A DNA stretch of 64,000 nt, from assembly GCA_019635285.1 (NCBI GenBank), contig JAHBZS010000006.1, positions 62,001-126,000 of the forward strand. The letters run 5' to 3'. The notes under the pieces were generated by a model, which was given only the letters and a program-made list of their open reading frames with translations, did not search any database and was not told the origin of the DNA. This document shows, piece by piece, positions 25,041-35,906 of the stretch. The DNA is from Rubrivivax sp. (GTDB lineage: Bacteria; Pseudomonadota; Gammaproteobacteria; Burkholderiales; Burkholderiaceae_C). How positions within the stretch are numbered: position 1 is the first letter of the stretch; the number at the start of each line of letters is the position of its first letter. Position numbers and translations under genes: made by a program.

Positions 25041-25972
25041 GCGAGTTGATCCTGCACCACTACGCCAGTTCGCCATTCTCGGAGAAGGTGCGGCTGGTGC
25101 TCGGGCTGAAGGGCCTGGCGTGGCGCTCGGTGGACGTGCCGGTGATGATGCCCAAGCCCGATGTGCTGCCGCTGACCGGCGGCTACCGGCGCACGCCCTT
25201 CCTGCAGATCGGCGCCGACGTCTATTGCGACAGCCTGCTGATGTGCCGCGTCATCGACCGCCTGGCACCGCAGCCGCCGCTGTACCCGGCCAGCTGCAGC
25301 GGGGCCGCGCCGGTGCTGTCGCAATGGGCGGACTCGGCGCTGTTCTGGGTGGCGGTGCCGCTGACCATCCAGCTGGGCGGGCCGCTGGGCATCTTTCCGC
25401 AGCAGTCGCCGGAGTTCCTCAAGGCCTTCGCCGCCGACCGCGCGGCGATGACCGCCGGGCTGCGCCGGCCGGCGGCGCACGACGCGCGCGCGACCCTGCT
25501 CAACTACCTGGGCTGGCTGGAGCAACAACTGGGCGACGGACGCCGCTACGTGCTGGGCGCGGACCCGTGCATCGCCGACGTGTCGATCGCGCAGACCATC
25601 TGGTTCATGCAACTGTCGCCCAAGGTGGCGCAGCAGCTGCTGGCGCCGTATCCCAAGCTGGGCAGCTGGTATGGGCGCGTCGCGGCCTTCGGCCACGGCC
25701 AGCCCAGCGAGCTGTCCAGCAGCGCCGCGCTGCAGGTGTCGGCGCAGGCCACGGCGCATGCGCCGTGCGCGGTCGATGCGACGCTGGGCTTCGAGGCCGG
25801 CGCGCAAGTGACGGTGAACGCGCTGGACTACGGCGCCGACCCGGTGGCGGGCCGCCTGGTCGGGCTGAGCCTGGACGAGGTGGTGCTGCAGCGCGACGAC
25901 CCGCGGGCCGGCCGCGTGCACGTGCACTTCCCGCGCATCGGCTACCAGATCAAGGCAGAGAGGAAAGACTGA
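25037..25972 (+). CDS. Glutathione S-transferase family protein with C-terminal extension
   Basis: 311 aa. A thioredoxin-like N-terminal domain (HHYASSPFSEKVRLVLGLK, YRRTPFLQIGADVYCDSLLM) and helical GST C-domain (~90-220) are followed by an additional ~85-residue segment with beta-rich sequence (VNALDYGADPVAGRLVG), uncommon for a simple GST. The Ser-Ser-Pro-Phe-Ser motif occupies the active-site loop. It overlaps the GNAT stop by 4 nt and is followed by an SDR after 1 nt. Detoxification or isomerase function cannot be told apart here. Confidence 0.85.
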   Translation: MSELILHHYASSPFSEKVRLVLGLKGLAWRSVDVPVMMPKPDVLPLTGGYRRTPFLQIGADVYCDSLLMCRVIDRLAPQPPLYPASCSGAAPVLSQWADSALFWVAVPLTIQLGGPLGIFPQQSPEFLKAFAADRAAMTAGLRRPAAHDARATLLNYLGWLEQQLGDGRRYVLGADPCIADVSIAQTIWFMQLSPKVAQQLLAPYPKLGSWYGRVAAFGHGQPSELSSSAALQVSAQATAHAPCAVDATLGFEAGAQVTVNALDYGADPVAGRLVGLSLDEVVLQRDDPRAGRVHVHFPRIGYQIKAERKD

Positions 25973-25973
25973 C

Positions 25974-26879
25974 ATGAAGAGCTTCAAGGGCCGCACCGCG
26001 GTCATCACCGGCGCGGCCTCGGGCTTCGGCCTGGAGGTCTCGCGCATCGCCGCGCGCGAGGGCATGAACATCGTCATGGCCGACGTGCAGGCCGATGCGC
26101 TGGAGCAGGCCGCGGGCGAGATCGGCGCGCTGGGTGCAGCGGTGCTGCCGTACCGGCTGGACGTGTCCAAGGCCGAGCAGGTGGCCGCGCTGGCCGCCGC
26201 CGCCTTCGGGCGCTTCGGCACGCCGCACTTCGTCTTCAACAACGCCGGCGTGGGCGGCGGCGGGCTGATCTGGGAGAACACGCTGCAGGACTGGGAATGG
26301 GTGCTGGGCGTCAACCTGATGGGCGTGGTGCACGGCGTGCGCAGCTTCGTGCCGATGATGCTCGAGGCCGCCAAGCGCGACCCCGGCTACGAAGGCCACG
26401 TCATCAACACCGCGTCGATGGCCGGGCTGGTGAACCCGCCCAACATGGGCGTCTACAACGTCAGCAAACATGCGGTGGTGTCGCTCAGCGAGACGCTGTA
26501 TCAGGACCTGCGCCTGGTCACCGACCAGATCGGCGCGTCGGTGCTGTGCCCGTTCTTCGTCAGCACCGGCATCACCCGCAGCGAGCGCAACCGCCCGGCC
26601 GAGCTGGCCGGCAGCGGGCCGACGAAGAGCCAGCGACTGGGCCAGGCGATGACCGATCGTGCGGTGGGCAGCGGCAAGGTCACCGCGGCCAACGTGGCGC
26701 AACAGGTGTTCGACGCGCTGCGCGAGCAGCGCTTCTACATCTACAGCCACCCGCGGGCGCTGGGCTCGGTGCAGTCGCGCATGGAAGACCTGCTGCAGCC
26801 GCGTAACCCCAGCGACCCCTTCGCGGCCAAGCCCGAGGTCGGTGCGGAGTTGCGCGCCGCGCTGCGCGCCGCCGATTGA
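25974..26879 (+). CDS. Short-chain dehydrogenase/reductase
   Basis: 301 aa SDR. TGAASGFGLEVSR (cofactor loop), FNNAGVGGGG, catalytic Ser in NTASMAGL, YNVSKHA (Tyr and Lys), then a longer C-terminal part usual in the YqjQ/ephemeral-type classical SDRs that act on bulky substrates (FFVSTGITRSERNRP). Ends overlapping the flavoprotein gene start (TTGA). It belongs to the same plus-strand run as the acyl-CoA genes. Confidence 0.9.
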   Translation: MKSFKGRTAVITGAASGFGLEVSRIAAREGMNIVMADVQADALEQAAGEIGALGAAVLPYRLDVSKAEQVAALAAAAFGRFGTPHFVFNNAGVGGGGLIWENTLQDWEWVLGVNLMGVVHGVRSFVPMMLEAAKRDPGYEGHVINTASMAGLVNPPNMGVYNVSKHAVVSLSETLYQDLRLVTDQIGASVLCPFFVSTGITRSERNRPAELAGSGPTKSQRLGQAMTDRAVGSGKVTAANVAQQVFDALREQRFYIYSHPRALGSVQSRMEDLLQPRNPSDPFAAKPEVGAELRAALRAAD

Positions 26880-28105
26880 AGGTCCGCGCCGCAGTCGTCG
26901 GCGGCGGCCCCGCGGGGCTGATGGCCGCCGAGGTGCTGGCCGCGGGCGGCGCCGCGGTGCACGTGTTCGATGCCATGCCCTCGGTGGGCCGCAAGTTCCT
27001 GCTGGCCGGCAAGGGCGGGCTGAACCTGACGCACGACGAGGCGGCGTCGCGCTTCGTCAGCCGCTACGGCCACCGCCAGCGCGAGGTCGGCGCGCTGCTC
27101 GACGGCTTTGCCGCGGCACAGCTGCGCGACTGGGCCGCCGGCCTGGGCATCGACACCTTCGTCGGCAGCTCCGGCCGTGTCTTCCCGCGCGAGATGAAGG
27201 CCGCGCCGCTGCTGCGCGCCTGGCTGCACCGGCTGCGCGGGCAGGGCGTGCAGTTCCACATGCGCCACCGCTGCACCGGCCTGGACGGCGCGGTGTTGCG
27301 CTTCGAGGCGCCGCTGGGGCCCGTCGACGTCCACGCGGACGTGTGGGTGCTGGCCCTGGGCGGCGGCAGCTGGCCGCGGCTGGGCTCCGACGGCGCCTGG
27401 TGGCCGTGGCTGCAGCAGGCCGGCGTGGCGCTGGCGCCGCTGCGCCCGGCGAACTGCGGCTTCGAGGTCGAGCCGGGCTGGAGCGAGCACTTCGCCAGCC
27501 GCCATGCCGGCGCGCCGCTGAAGACCGTGGCGCTGCACGTGCCCGGCACCGACTGGCATCAGCCGGGCGAATGCGTGGTCACCGGCTACGGCATCGAAGG
27601 CAGCCTGGTCTATGCCGCATCGGCGCTGCTGCGCGAACGCCTCGACGCCGACGGCCAGGCGACGCTGCATCTGGACCTGCTGCCGGCGCATGCGCTGGAC
27701 CGCGTGCAGGCCGAGCTGCAGCGGCCGCGCGGCACGCGCTCGCTGTCCACGCACCTGAAGTCGCGGCTGGGCCTGTCCGGCGTCAAGGCCGGCCTGCTGC
27801 ACGAGCTGCTGGACCAGCCGACCCTGGCCGACCCCGTGCGGCTGGCCTCGGCGATCAAGGCGCTGCCGCTGCGCCTGCGCGCGCCGCGGCCGCTGGCCGA
27901 GGCCATCAGCAGCGCCGGCGGCGTGTGCTTCGAGGCCCTGGACGAGCGGCTGATGCTGCGCGCGCTGCCGGGCCTGTTCTGCGCCGGCGAGATGCTCGAC
28001 TGGGAGGCGCCGACCGGCGGCTACCTGCTCACCGCGGCGATGGCCAGCGGCCGCGTGGCCGGCGACGGTGCGCTGGCCTGGCTGGGCGAACGGCCTGCTC
28101 AGTGA
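26876..28105 (+). CDS. FAD-dependent oxidoreductase, HI0933/BaiN-like (TIGR03862 type)
   Basis: 409 aa flavoprotein of the HI0933-like family, of unknown reaction. The N-terminal Rossmann motif VVGGGPAGLMAAEVLAAGG, then the family-specific SVGRKFLLAGKGGLNLTH and the C-terminal GLFCAGEMLDWEAPTGGYLLTAAMASG are all present. The start is TTG at 26876, overlapping the SDR stop; there is no better start nearby. Its last 7 bp overlap tail-to-tail with phaZ on the other strand. Confidence 0.9.
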   Translation: MKVRAAVVGGGPAGLMAAEVLAAGGAAVHVFDAMPSVGRKFLLAGKGGLNLTHDEAASRFVSRYGHRQREVGALLDGFAAAQLRDWAAGLGIDTFVGSSGRVFPREMKAAPLLRAWLHRLRGQGVQFHMRHRCTGLDGAVLRFEAPLGPVDVHADVWVLALGGGSWPRLGSDGAWWPWLQQAGVALAPLRPANCGFEVEPGWSEHFASRHAGAPLKTVALHVPGTDWHQPGECVVTGYGIEGSLVYAASALLRERLDADGQATLHLDLLPAHALDRVQAELQRPRGTRSLSTHLKSRLGLSGVKAGLLHELLDQPTLADPVRLASAIKALPLRLRAPRPLAEAISSAGGVCFEALDERLMLRALPGLFCAGEMLDWEAPTGGYLLTAAMASGRVAGDGALAWLGERPAQ

Positions 28106-29331
28106 CAGTCGTGGATCATCTCGCGCACGCGCGGGTAGATCTGCTGCTGCCAGCGCCGGCCGCTGAACACGCCGTAGTGGCCCACGCCCAGCTGCACGTG
28201 GTGGCTCTTCATGTAGGGCCGGATGCCGCTGCACAGGTCGTGTGCGGCGACGGTCTGGCCGATGCTGCAGATGTCGTCACGCTCGCCTTCCACGGTGAAT
28301 AGCGCGGTGCGGCGGATGGCCGCCGGCTCGATGCGCTCGCCGTGCACGGTCAGCTCGCCCTTGGCCAGCCGGTATTCCTGGAACACCTGGGCCACCGTCT
28401 CCAGGTAGAACTCGGCCGGCAGGTCGTTGACGGCGAAGTACTCCTCGTAGAAGCGCTTGGTGGCGGCGGCGCTTTCGGCTTCGCCGTTCTGCAGCTGCTG
28501 GTACAGGTCGCGGAAGGCCTGCTGGTGGCGTGGCAGGTTCATGCTCATGAACGCGCTGAGCTGCAGGAAGCCCGGGTAGACGCGGCGCATCGCGCCGGCA
28601 TGGCGCCACGGCACACGGCTGATCAGGTTGTCTTCGAACCATTCGATCGGCCGCTCGGTGGCCAGGTGGTTGACCTGGGTCGGGTTGACGCGGCAGTCGA
28701 TGGGGCCGGCCATCAAGGTCATGCTGCGCGGCTGTGCCGGGTGGTTGCGCTGCGCCATCAGCGCCACCGAGGCCAGCGTCGGCACGCAGGGCTGGCACAC
28801 CGCCACCAGGTGCGTGCCCGGGCCGAGCAGTTCGATGAATGCGATCACGTGCTCGACGTATTCCTCCAGCCCGAAGCGGCCCGCCGACAGCGGCACCTCG
28901 CGTGCGTTGTGCCAGTCGGTGATGTAGACGTCGTGGTCGGCGAGCATGGTGCGCGCCGTGTCGTTGAGCAGCGTGGCGAAGTGGCCCGACAGCGGCGCCA
29001 CGATCATCACCTTGGGCCGGTCGGCGTCGGGCTGCTCGCCCAGGTCGTCGCGCACGAAGCGCTGCAGCGTGCAGAACGGGCGTTGCTGCACCGAAACCTC
29101 CCGCACCGGCACCACGCGCTCGCCGACCTGCACCGAATCGATGCCGAAGGACGGGCGACGGTGCGTCAGCCGCAGGCGCGAGAACACTTCCCACGCGGCC
29201 GCCAGCTGCCGGGTGGCCGGCGTCTTGAAGGGCGCCAGCGGGCCGTGGTTCAGCCAGTCCGCGCCCCATTGCGCCGCGCTCTGCAGCGGGCCGAGCCAAT
29301 CGTTTTGCAGCTGGTAGGCGTGGTAGAGCAT
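28099..29331 (-). CDS. phaZ: Intracellular polyhydroxyalkanoate depolymerase
   Basis: Degrades stored PHA granules in the cytoplasm. 410 aa, the usual length, starting MLYHAYQLQND as in R. eutropha-type PhaZ. The active-site region VAVCQPCVPTLA has Cys at the lipase-box position typical of this family; DWHNAREVPLSAGRFGLEEYVEH precedes it and VEGERDDICSIGQTVAAH and HVQLGVGHYGVFSGRRW provide the Asp and His. Convergent with the flavoprotein gene. It fits with the phasin at 13340. No strong Shine-Dalgarno is visible. Confidence 0.94.
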   Translation of the reverse strand: MLYHAYQLQNDWLGPLQSAAQWGADWLNHGPLAPFKTPATRQLAAAWEVFSRLRLTHRRPSFGIDSVQVGERVVPVREVSVQQRPFCTLQRFVRDDLGEQPDADRPKVMIVAPLSGHFATLLNDTARTMLADHDVYITDWHNAREVPLSAGRFGLEEYVEHVIAFIELLGPGTHLVAVCQPCVPTLASVALMAQRNHPAQPRSMTLMAGPIDCRVNPTQVNHLATERPIEWFEDNLISRVPWRHAGAMRRVYPGFLQLSAFMSMNLPRHQQAFRDLYQQLQNGEAESAAATKRFYEEYFAVNDLPAEFYLETVAQVFQEYRLAKGELTVHGERIEPAAIRRTALFTVEGERDDICSIGQTVAAHDLCSGIRPYMKSHHVQLGVGHYGVFSGRRWQQQIYPRVREMIHDCH

Positions 29332-29394
29332 GAAGCAGGTTGGCGTGGCGTTCACCAGGAAAGGCAAGGAACGGACCACCCACATGCACCAAGC

Positions 29395-29410
29395 TGGCAC
29401 AACGCTTGCG
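29395..29410 (+). promoter_or_regulatory. Candidate sigma-54 (RpoN) promoter for the downstream GST gene
   Basis: TGGCACAACGCTTGC has the invariant GG and GC separated by exactly ten bases and agrees with the -24/-12 consensus (YTGGCAC-N5-TTGC) at all core positions; the preceding base is C. The expected start site is near 29421, about 20 bp before the ATG at 29441. It points away from phaZ. Confidence 0.65.
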
Positions 29411-29440
29411 ACTGCGTTGCCCACCCCGACGGAGTGCACC

Positions 29441-30097
29441 ATGTCGAAGACCACGCTCACCATCAGCAGCAAGAACTACTCGTCCTGGTCGCTGCGCGGC
29501 TGGCTGCTGGCCCGCTTTGCCGGGCTGGAGTTCGAGGAGCTGGTGCTGGGCGCGGACGACCCCGGCGTGCGCGCCGAGATGCTGCTGCTGGCGCCATCGA
29601 TGCTGGTGCCGTGCCTGCGCCACCAGGGCGTCAAGGTCTGGGACACGCTGGCCATCGGCGAGTACCTGCACGAGATCAAGCCGAAGGCCGGGCTGCTGCC
29701 GGCCGACCGTGCGGCGCGCGCGCATTGCCGCGCGGTGTGCGGCGAAATGCATTCCGGCTTCGTGTCGCTGCGCTCGGCGCTGCCGATGAACCTGAAGACG
29801 CGCTTCCCGGGCTACAAGGTGTGGAGCCGGGCGCAGAGCGACATCGAACGCGTGCTGCAGATCTGGCAGGAATGCCTGAGCACCCACGGCGGGCCGTACC
29901 TGTTCGGCGAGCGCAGCATGGCCGACGCGATGTACGCGCCGGTGGTGACGCGGCTGCATACCTACGACGTGCGCGTCGCCGATGCGGCCTGCGCCGCCTA
30001 CTGCACGCGCATCATGGCCATGCCCGAACTGCAGGAGTGGATCGCCGCAGCCCGGCTCGAGCCCGAGGACATCGACGAGCTCGAGATGGAGTTCTGA
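29441..30097 (+). CDS. Glutathione S-transferase family protein
   Basis: 218 aa. N-terminal thioredoxin-like domain (LTISSKNYSSWSLRGWLLARFAG, with Ser-Ser-Trp-Ser at the active-site turn; PSMLVPCLRHQG with the cis-Pro) and an all-helical C-domain. The SSWSLR form is common in proteobacterial GSTs of unknown substrate. The gene stands alone, divergent from phaZ, with a near-consensus sigma-54 promoter upstream, which implies control by an enhancer-binding regulator not in the window. GGAGTG lies seven bases before the ATG. Confidence 0.9.
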   Translation: MSKTTLTISSKNYSSWSLRGWLLARFAGLEFEELVLGADDPGVRAEMLLLAPSMLVPCLRHQGVKVWDTLAIGEYLHEIKPKAGLLPADRAARAHCRAVCGEMHSGFVSLRSALPMNLKTRFPGYKVWSRAQSDIERVLQIWQECLSTHGGPYLFGERSMADAMYAPVVTRLHTYDVRVADAACAAYCTRIMAMPELQEWIAAARLEPEDIDELEMEF

Positions 30098-30101
30098 AAG
30101 A

Positions 30102-30539
30102 TCAGGTCGCCCAGCCTTTGGACTGAGGCACCTCGCAGGGCGGCTCGACGTCGATGGTGTTGAAGTCGGCCGGGCCGACGATCTCCAGGTACTCCATGTC
30201 CGGCGAATAGTCGAACAGGTAGTGCCGCACGCCCGGCCGCTGGTGCACGCAGTCGCCGGCGCTGACCAGGGTCTCCTGGTCCTCGTACATGAAGCGCGCC
30301 CAGCCGCGCAGCATGATGACGATGTGGAAGTCCGCCTCATGGCGGTGCCAGCCGGTGCCTTTTTCGGGTGCGTTGTGCGCGATGACCAGCTGCGCCAGCA
30401 CCTTGCCGTCGGTGGCCGCGGCCACGCCCAGATCGCGGTAGAGGAAGAAGTCGCGCAGCCCGTCGCCGCGGAATACCGTGTCCTGCGGCTTGACGTGCGA
30501 AAACGTCGTGCCACTGGGTGATTTGACCTTGTCCAGCAT
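30102..30539 (-). CDS. Cupin domain protein
   Basis: 145 aa single small beta-barrel. Metal-type motif 1 region GWHRHEADFHIVIMLRG (His-x-His and Glu-like ligands) and motif 2 QRPGVRHYLFDYSPD (His) at ~65-120. It may bind a metal and a small acid; no enzyme activity can be assigned. GGAGGG lies a few bases before the ATG. It is convergent with the GST (stops 4 bp apart) and divergent from the small protein gene at 30645, sharing a 105 bp promoter region that holds a perfect palindrome. Confidence 0.88.
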   Translation of the reverse strand: MLDKVKSPSGTTFSHVKPQDTVFRGDGLRDFFLYRDLGVAAATDGKVLAQLVIAHNAPEKGTGWHRHEADFHIVIMLRGWARFMYEDQETLVSAGDCVHQRPGVRHYLFDYSPDMEYLEIVGPADFNTIDVEPPCEVPQSKGWAT

Positions 30540-30562
30540 GAGGAACCCTCCGATCGTCGATG

Positions 30563-30572
30563 ATGACGTCAT
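30563..30572. promoter_or_regulatory. 10-bp palindrome, candidate operator (ATGACGTCAT)
   Basis: A perfect palindrome 24 bp upstream of the cupin start, in the divergent region shared with the gene at 30645. It could bind a dimeric regulator. A TATAAC at 30608-30613 is a possible -10 for the rightward gene. Evidence is only the symmetry and the location. Confidence 0.35.
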
Positions 30573-30644
30573 GCGGTGATGCACAAAATGTTCCCGGACC
30601 CGCGGGCTATAACGGCCGCACCGAATACAGGAGGGGGACCCACG

Positions 30645-31157
30645 ATGGACGTGCCGACCGAATGGGACGTGGTGCCTTCCACGCCGGCGCAGATCGACGC
30701 GGTGGCCAACGAGTGCCGGCGCATGGTGTCGCGGCGCGCGCTGGTCGCCGCCGGCGTGGCGGTGGTGCCGATCCCGGGCGTCGACTGGGCCACCAGTGTG
30801 GGCGTGCTGCTCAAGCTGCTGCCCGACATCAATCACAAGTTCGGCCTCAGCGCCGAGCAGGTGGAGCGCCTGGCACCGGACCGGCGGCTCGTGGTGTTCA
30901 AGGCCATCACCGCCGGCGGCACCATGCTGGTGGGGCGCATCGTGACGCGCGAGCTGGTGGTCGCGCTGCTGCGCATGGTCGGCGTGCGCCTGTCGGCGCA
31001 GCAGGCCGTCAAGTACGTGCCCATCGCGGGGCAGGGGCTGTCGGCCGTGCTCAACTACGGGGCGCTGCGCTACGTCTGTGAGCAGCACATCCGCCAATGC
31101 ATGTCGATCTGCGAGCAACTGCGCCTGCCGGCACCCACCGCGGTCGAGAGCCCCTGA
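30645..31157 (+). CDS. Small helical hydrophobic protein (DUF697-like)
   Basis: 170 aa with two moderately hydrophobic helical stretches ([30 protein letters not shown] and [21 protein letters not shown]) and a motif PIPG. A second Gly-rich piece [25 protein letters not shown] lies near the end. The PIPG-helix-IAGQ layout resembles DUF697/YcjF-type domains; I am not certain. AGGAGGGGG lies eight bases before the ATG. The end carries three Cys. Role unknown. Confidence 0.65.
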   Translation: MDVPTEWDVVPSTPAQIDAVANECRRMVSRRALVAAGVAVVPIPGVDWATSVGVLLKLLPDINHKFGLSAEQVERLAPDRRLVVFKAITAGGTMLVGRIVTRELVVALLRMVGVRLSAQQAVKYVPIAGQGLSAVLNYGALRYVCEQHIRQCMSICEQLRLPAPTAVESP

Positions 31158-31167
31158 GAGGGCCGCA

Positions 31168-31173
31168 TACAAT
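31168..31173 (+). promoter_or_regulatory. -10 box of tRNA-Pro(TGG)
   Basis: TACAAT lies 8 bp before the tRNA 5' end at 31182, a normal distance. No convincing -35 box is visible about 17 bp upstream. Confidence 0.55.
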
Positions 31174-31181
31174 TCGGCGAT

Positions 31182-31258
31182 CGGGGCGTAGCGCAGCCTG
31201 GTAGCGCATCTGCTTTGGGAGCAGAGGGTCGCACGTTCGAATCGTGTCGCCCCGACCA
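31182..31258 (+). tRNA. tRNA-Pro(TGG)
   Basis: 77 nt with encoded CCA. The acceptor stem CGGGGCG pairs with CGCCCCG, the D arm has AGCGCAGCCTGGTAGCG, and the anticodon stem TCTGC/GCAGA holds the loop TTTGGGA with anticodon TGG. The T arm contains GTTCGAATC. The GGDEF-EAL gene ends 7 bp downstream on the opposite strand. No integrase or attachment-site duplicate was seen. Confidence 0.97.
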
Positions 31259-31264
31259 GTGGCT

Positions 31265-33379
31265 TCAGGCCGCCATCATGGCGGTTTCCTGGAACAGCGA
31301 TTCCCTGAACTGGATTGACCGCGGCCCCTCGCAGCCGCTCGCCCACAGCGCCAGCGCGGTGGCCGTCATCGGCTTGGCGAACAGGAAGCCTTGCACCTGG
31401 TCGTAGCCCAGGCGCCGCAGGATCTGGTACTGGCCGTCGGTTTCCTCGCCTTCGGCGACCACCTTCATGTTCAGGGCCTGCGCCAGGTTGACCACCGCCT
31501 CGGCGATCTTGCGTGCGCCTTCGCTGTTCTCCAGGTCGAGCACGAAGCCGCGGTCGATCTTCAGTTCGGTGGCCGGCAGCTTGCGCAGGTAGGCCAGGCT
31601 GGAATAGCCCGAGCCGAAGTCGTCGATGGAGATGTGCACGCCCACGGCGGCCAGGTCGGTGAAGAAGCGCAGCGTGGCCTCGGTGTCTTCCATGGCCACC
31701 GATTCGGTGATCTCGCAGGTCAGCAGGTCGGGGTTGATCTGGTGCTTGGCCAGCGCCGCGGCAATGTGCGCGGGCAGGTCGGCCTGGCGCAGTTGCTGCG
31801 CGGACAGGTTGACCGCGACGCGCATGCGCAGCCCCTGGTCGCGCCAGATGCGGGCCTGCTTGCAGGCCTCGTCGATAACCCAGGCGCCCAGCGCGTTGAT
31901 CAGGCCGCTGCGCTCGGCGATGGGAATGAAGACGCTCGGGCTGACCATGCCGCGGCGCGGGTGGTGCCAGCGCAGCAGCGCCTCGGCCGCGGTGACCTGG
32001 CCGCTGGGCGCATGGATCTTCGGCTGGTAGTACAGCTCCAGCTGGTGGTGCGACAGGGCCAGGCGCAGGTCGTTGAGCAGTTCGGCCTGGTCGCGCACGT
32101 CGTTCACCATGCGCGGGTCGAAGACCGAATAGGCCGCGCCCCCGCCGGCCTTGGATGCACGGGTGGCGACCGCCGCATGCGTGATCAGCACCGACTGAGC
32201 GCCGTGCTGCGGATAGGTGGCCATGCCGATCGAGCAGCTGACGTGCAGCTCGCGGCCATCGACCGTGCAGGGCTGCGCCATGGCCTCCAGGATGGCTGCG
32301 GCGAGTGTCTTGGCGCGGTCGGGGGCGTCGTCGCCGTCGACCAGCACCAGGAACTCGTCGCCGCCCAGGCGGGCGGCGCGGTGCGGCGGCGCCAGATCGC
32401 GCAGGCGCCGCGCCACGGACTTCAGCACCGCGTCGCCCGTCTGGTGCCCGCACTGGTCGTTGACCTGCTTGAAGCGGTCCAGCGCGACGTGCATCAGCAC
32501 GGCCGACTTGCCGGTGGCATCGGCCTGGCGCAGCACCTGGGACAGCGTGCCTTCGAAGGTGTTGCGGCTCGGCAGCTTGGTCAGGCTGTCGCGGAACGCA
32601 TCGCCCGGCACCGCGCCGCGCACCGCATCCAGCTTGCCGCGCACGCGCGACTCGAAGGCGCAGGCCAGCAGCATCAGCAGCAGCAGCTCGGCCACGCCGA
32701 TCGACGCCACGGTGCCCATGGTCACCGACGACAGCAGCGAGGGGTCGTCGACGGGGCTCGACTGCGGCAGCGACGCCGAAGCCACGCTGAGGCTCTGGCC
32801 GATCAGCGCTGCCGCCGCAGCCATCGCGCTGGACACCAGCTGCGGCCGGCAGAAGCCGAAGCCCGCGCCGTCGGGTCGCGGCGGCAGCCGGTGCAGCGCC
32901 CAGGCGAAGCCTGCCGCCATGACCAGCCAGCCCAGCACGAGGCCGGCCGCATTCCATTGGATGTCCGGCAGCAGGCCCAGCGACAGCACCAGCAGGGCCT
33001 GGCCGGTGAGTGCGGCCGCGGCAAAGGCCGCTCCTCCGATGAGTGCCCTCGGAGGCCCGGCGTCGGCGATGAAGCTCCATCGGGCCGCCACCGCGCTGAG
33101 CAGCAGCGTGGCCAGCACGGTGAACAGTGTCAGGCCGGCATGGAAGCCGACGCCGGACGGCCCCAGCACGTTGACCAGGTTCAGCACCTGGGCGGAGAGG
33201 ATGCCGCAGGTCGCGGCCGCCGCGCCGGCCATCAACCAGGCATTGCGTTCGTTGCGTGTTTTCGGGTTCTGCGCCCGGTGCGCAAGCTCCAGCGCCATGT
33301 ACAGCGCGAGCACCAGCAACAGCGTACCGAGCGCCGTGGGCAGGGTGACGTAGCCGGCAAGCTGCAGGGACGCGGGCAT
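31265..33379 (-). CDS. Membrane-bound GGDEF-EAL c-di-GMP enzyme
   Basis: 704 aa with about seven N-terminal membrane segments (1-~250). Pairs of residues and spacing resemble a MHYT-like sensor, but no clear MHYT motif is seen. The GGDEF domain (~270-430) retains RLGGDEF; the EAL domain (~445-690) retains AEALLRW, the NxSxxQ stretch (NLSAQQL), DDFGSGYSSLAYL and KIDRGFV. Both catalytic motifs are intact, so it could make and degrade cyclic di-GMP, controlling biofilm or motility. It lies alone, convergent with tRNA-Pro. Confidence 0.92.
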   Translation of the reverse strand: MPASLQLAGYVTLPTALGTLLLVLALYMALELAHRAQNPKTRNERNAWLMAGAAAATCGILSAQVLNLVNVLGPSGVGFHAGLTLFTVLATLLLSAVAARWSFIADAGPPRALIGGAAFAAAALTGQALLVLSLGLLPDIQWNAAGLVLGWLVMAAGFAWALHRLPPRPDGAGFGFCRPQLVSSAMAAAAALIGQSLSVASASLPQSSPVDDPSLLSSVTMGTVASIGVAELLLLMLLACAFESRVRGKLDAVRGAVPGDAFRDSLTKLPSRNTFEGTLSQVLRQADATGKSAVLMHVALDRFKQVNDQCGHQTGDAVLKSVARRLRDLAPPHRAARLGGDEFLVLVDGDDAPDRAKTLAAAILEAMAQPCTVDGRELHVSCSIGMATYPQHGAQSVLITHAAVATRASKAGGGAAYSVFDPRMVNDVRDQAELLNDLRLALSHHQLELYYQPKIHAPSGQVTAAEALLRWHHPRRGMVSPSVFIPIAERSGLINALGAWVIDEACKQARIWRDQGLRMRVAVNLSAQQLRQADLPAHIAAALAKHQINPDLLTCEITESVAMEDTEATLRFFTDLAAVGVHISIDDFGSGYSSLAYLRKLPATELKIDRGFVLDLENSEGARKIAEAVVNLAQALNMKVVAEGEETDGQYQILRRLGYDQVQGFLFAKPMTATALALWASGCEGPRSIQFRESLFQETAMMAA

Positions 33380-33528
33380 TCCGCGCTATCGACCTGCGGG
33401 CTTGCAGCTTGAGATGCCCATATTCGGGAATGAGCAAATCTGCACGCCCTGGGCGGCCGATGCGGCGCGGCATCGACCCCGTGGCACACTGCGCCGCCTT
33501 TCACGAGCCGCCCACACGGCGTGGGCCA

Positions 33529-35844
<2,316 letters not shown>

Positions 35845-35857
35845 TTGGGGCGCGGTG

Positions 35858-35890
35858 CCCCGCCTGCGCGGGGTGCTTCGCTAACGAAGC
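35858..35890. terminator. Two adjacent hairpins between tex and the nitrile hydratase operon
   Basis: CCCCGC-CTGC-GCGGGG (35858-35873) and GCTTCG-CTAA-CGAAGC (35875-35890) stand between convergent stops at 35844 and 35907. They may act as a bidirectional terminator, although neither has a long T tract. Confidence 0.45.
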
Positions 35891-35906
35891 GCTAACTCTC
35901 GCTGCA

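Noticed and set aside
31182..31258. tRNA-Pro as an integration site of a genomic island
   Set aside because: No integrase gene, no duplicated tRNA 3' end nearby, and the flanking genes are ordinary in composition.
30102..33473. Single minus-strand frame of over 1100 codons joining the cupin with opposite-frame sequence of the GGDEF-EAL gene
   Set aside because: It crosses tRNA-Pro and the GGDEF-EAL gene in another frame; only the last 145 codons (cupin) look like protein.
33481..33528. Upstream GTG/ATG starts for tex
   Set aside because: They lack Shine-Dalgarno sites and add residues outside the usual Tex N-terminus; TTG at 33529 was preferred though not proven.
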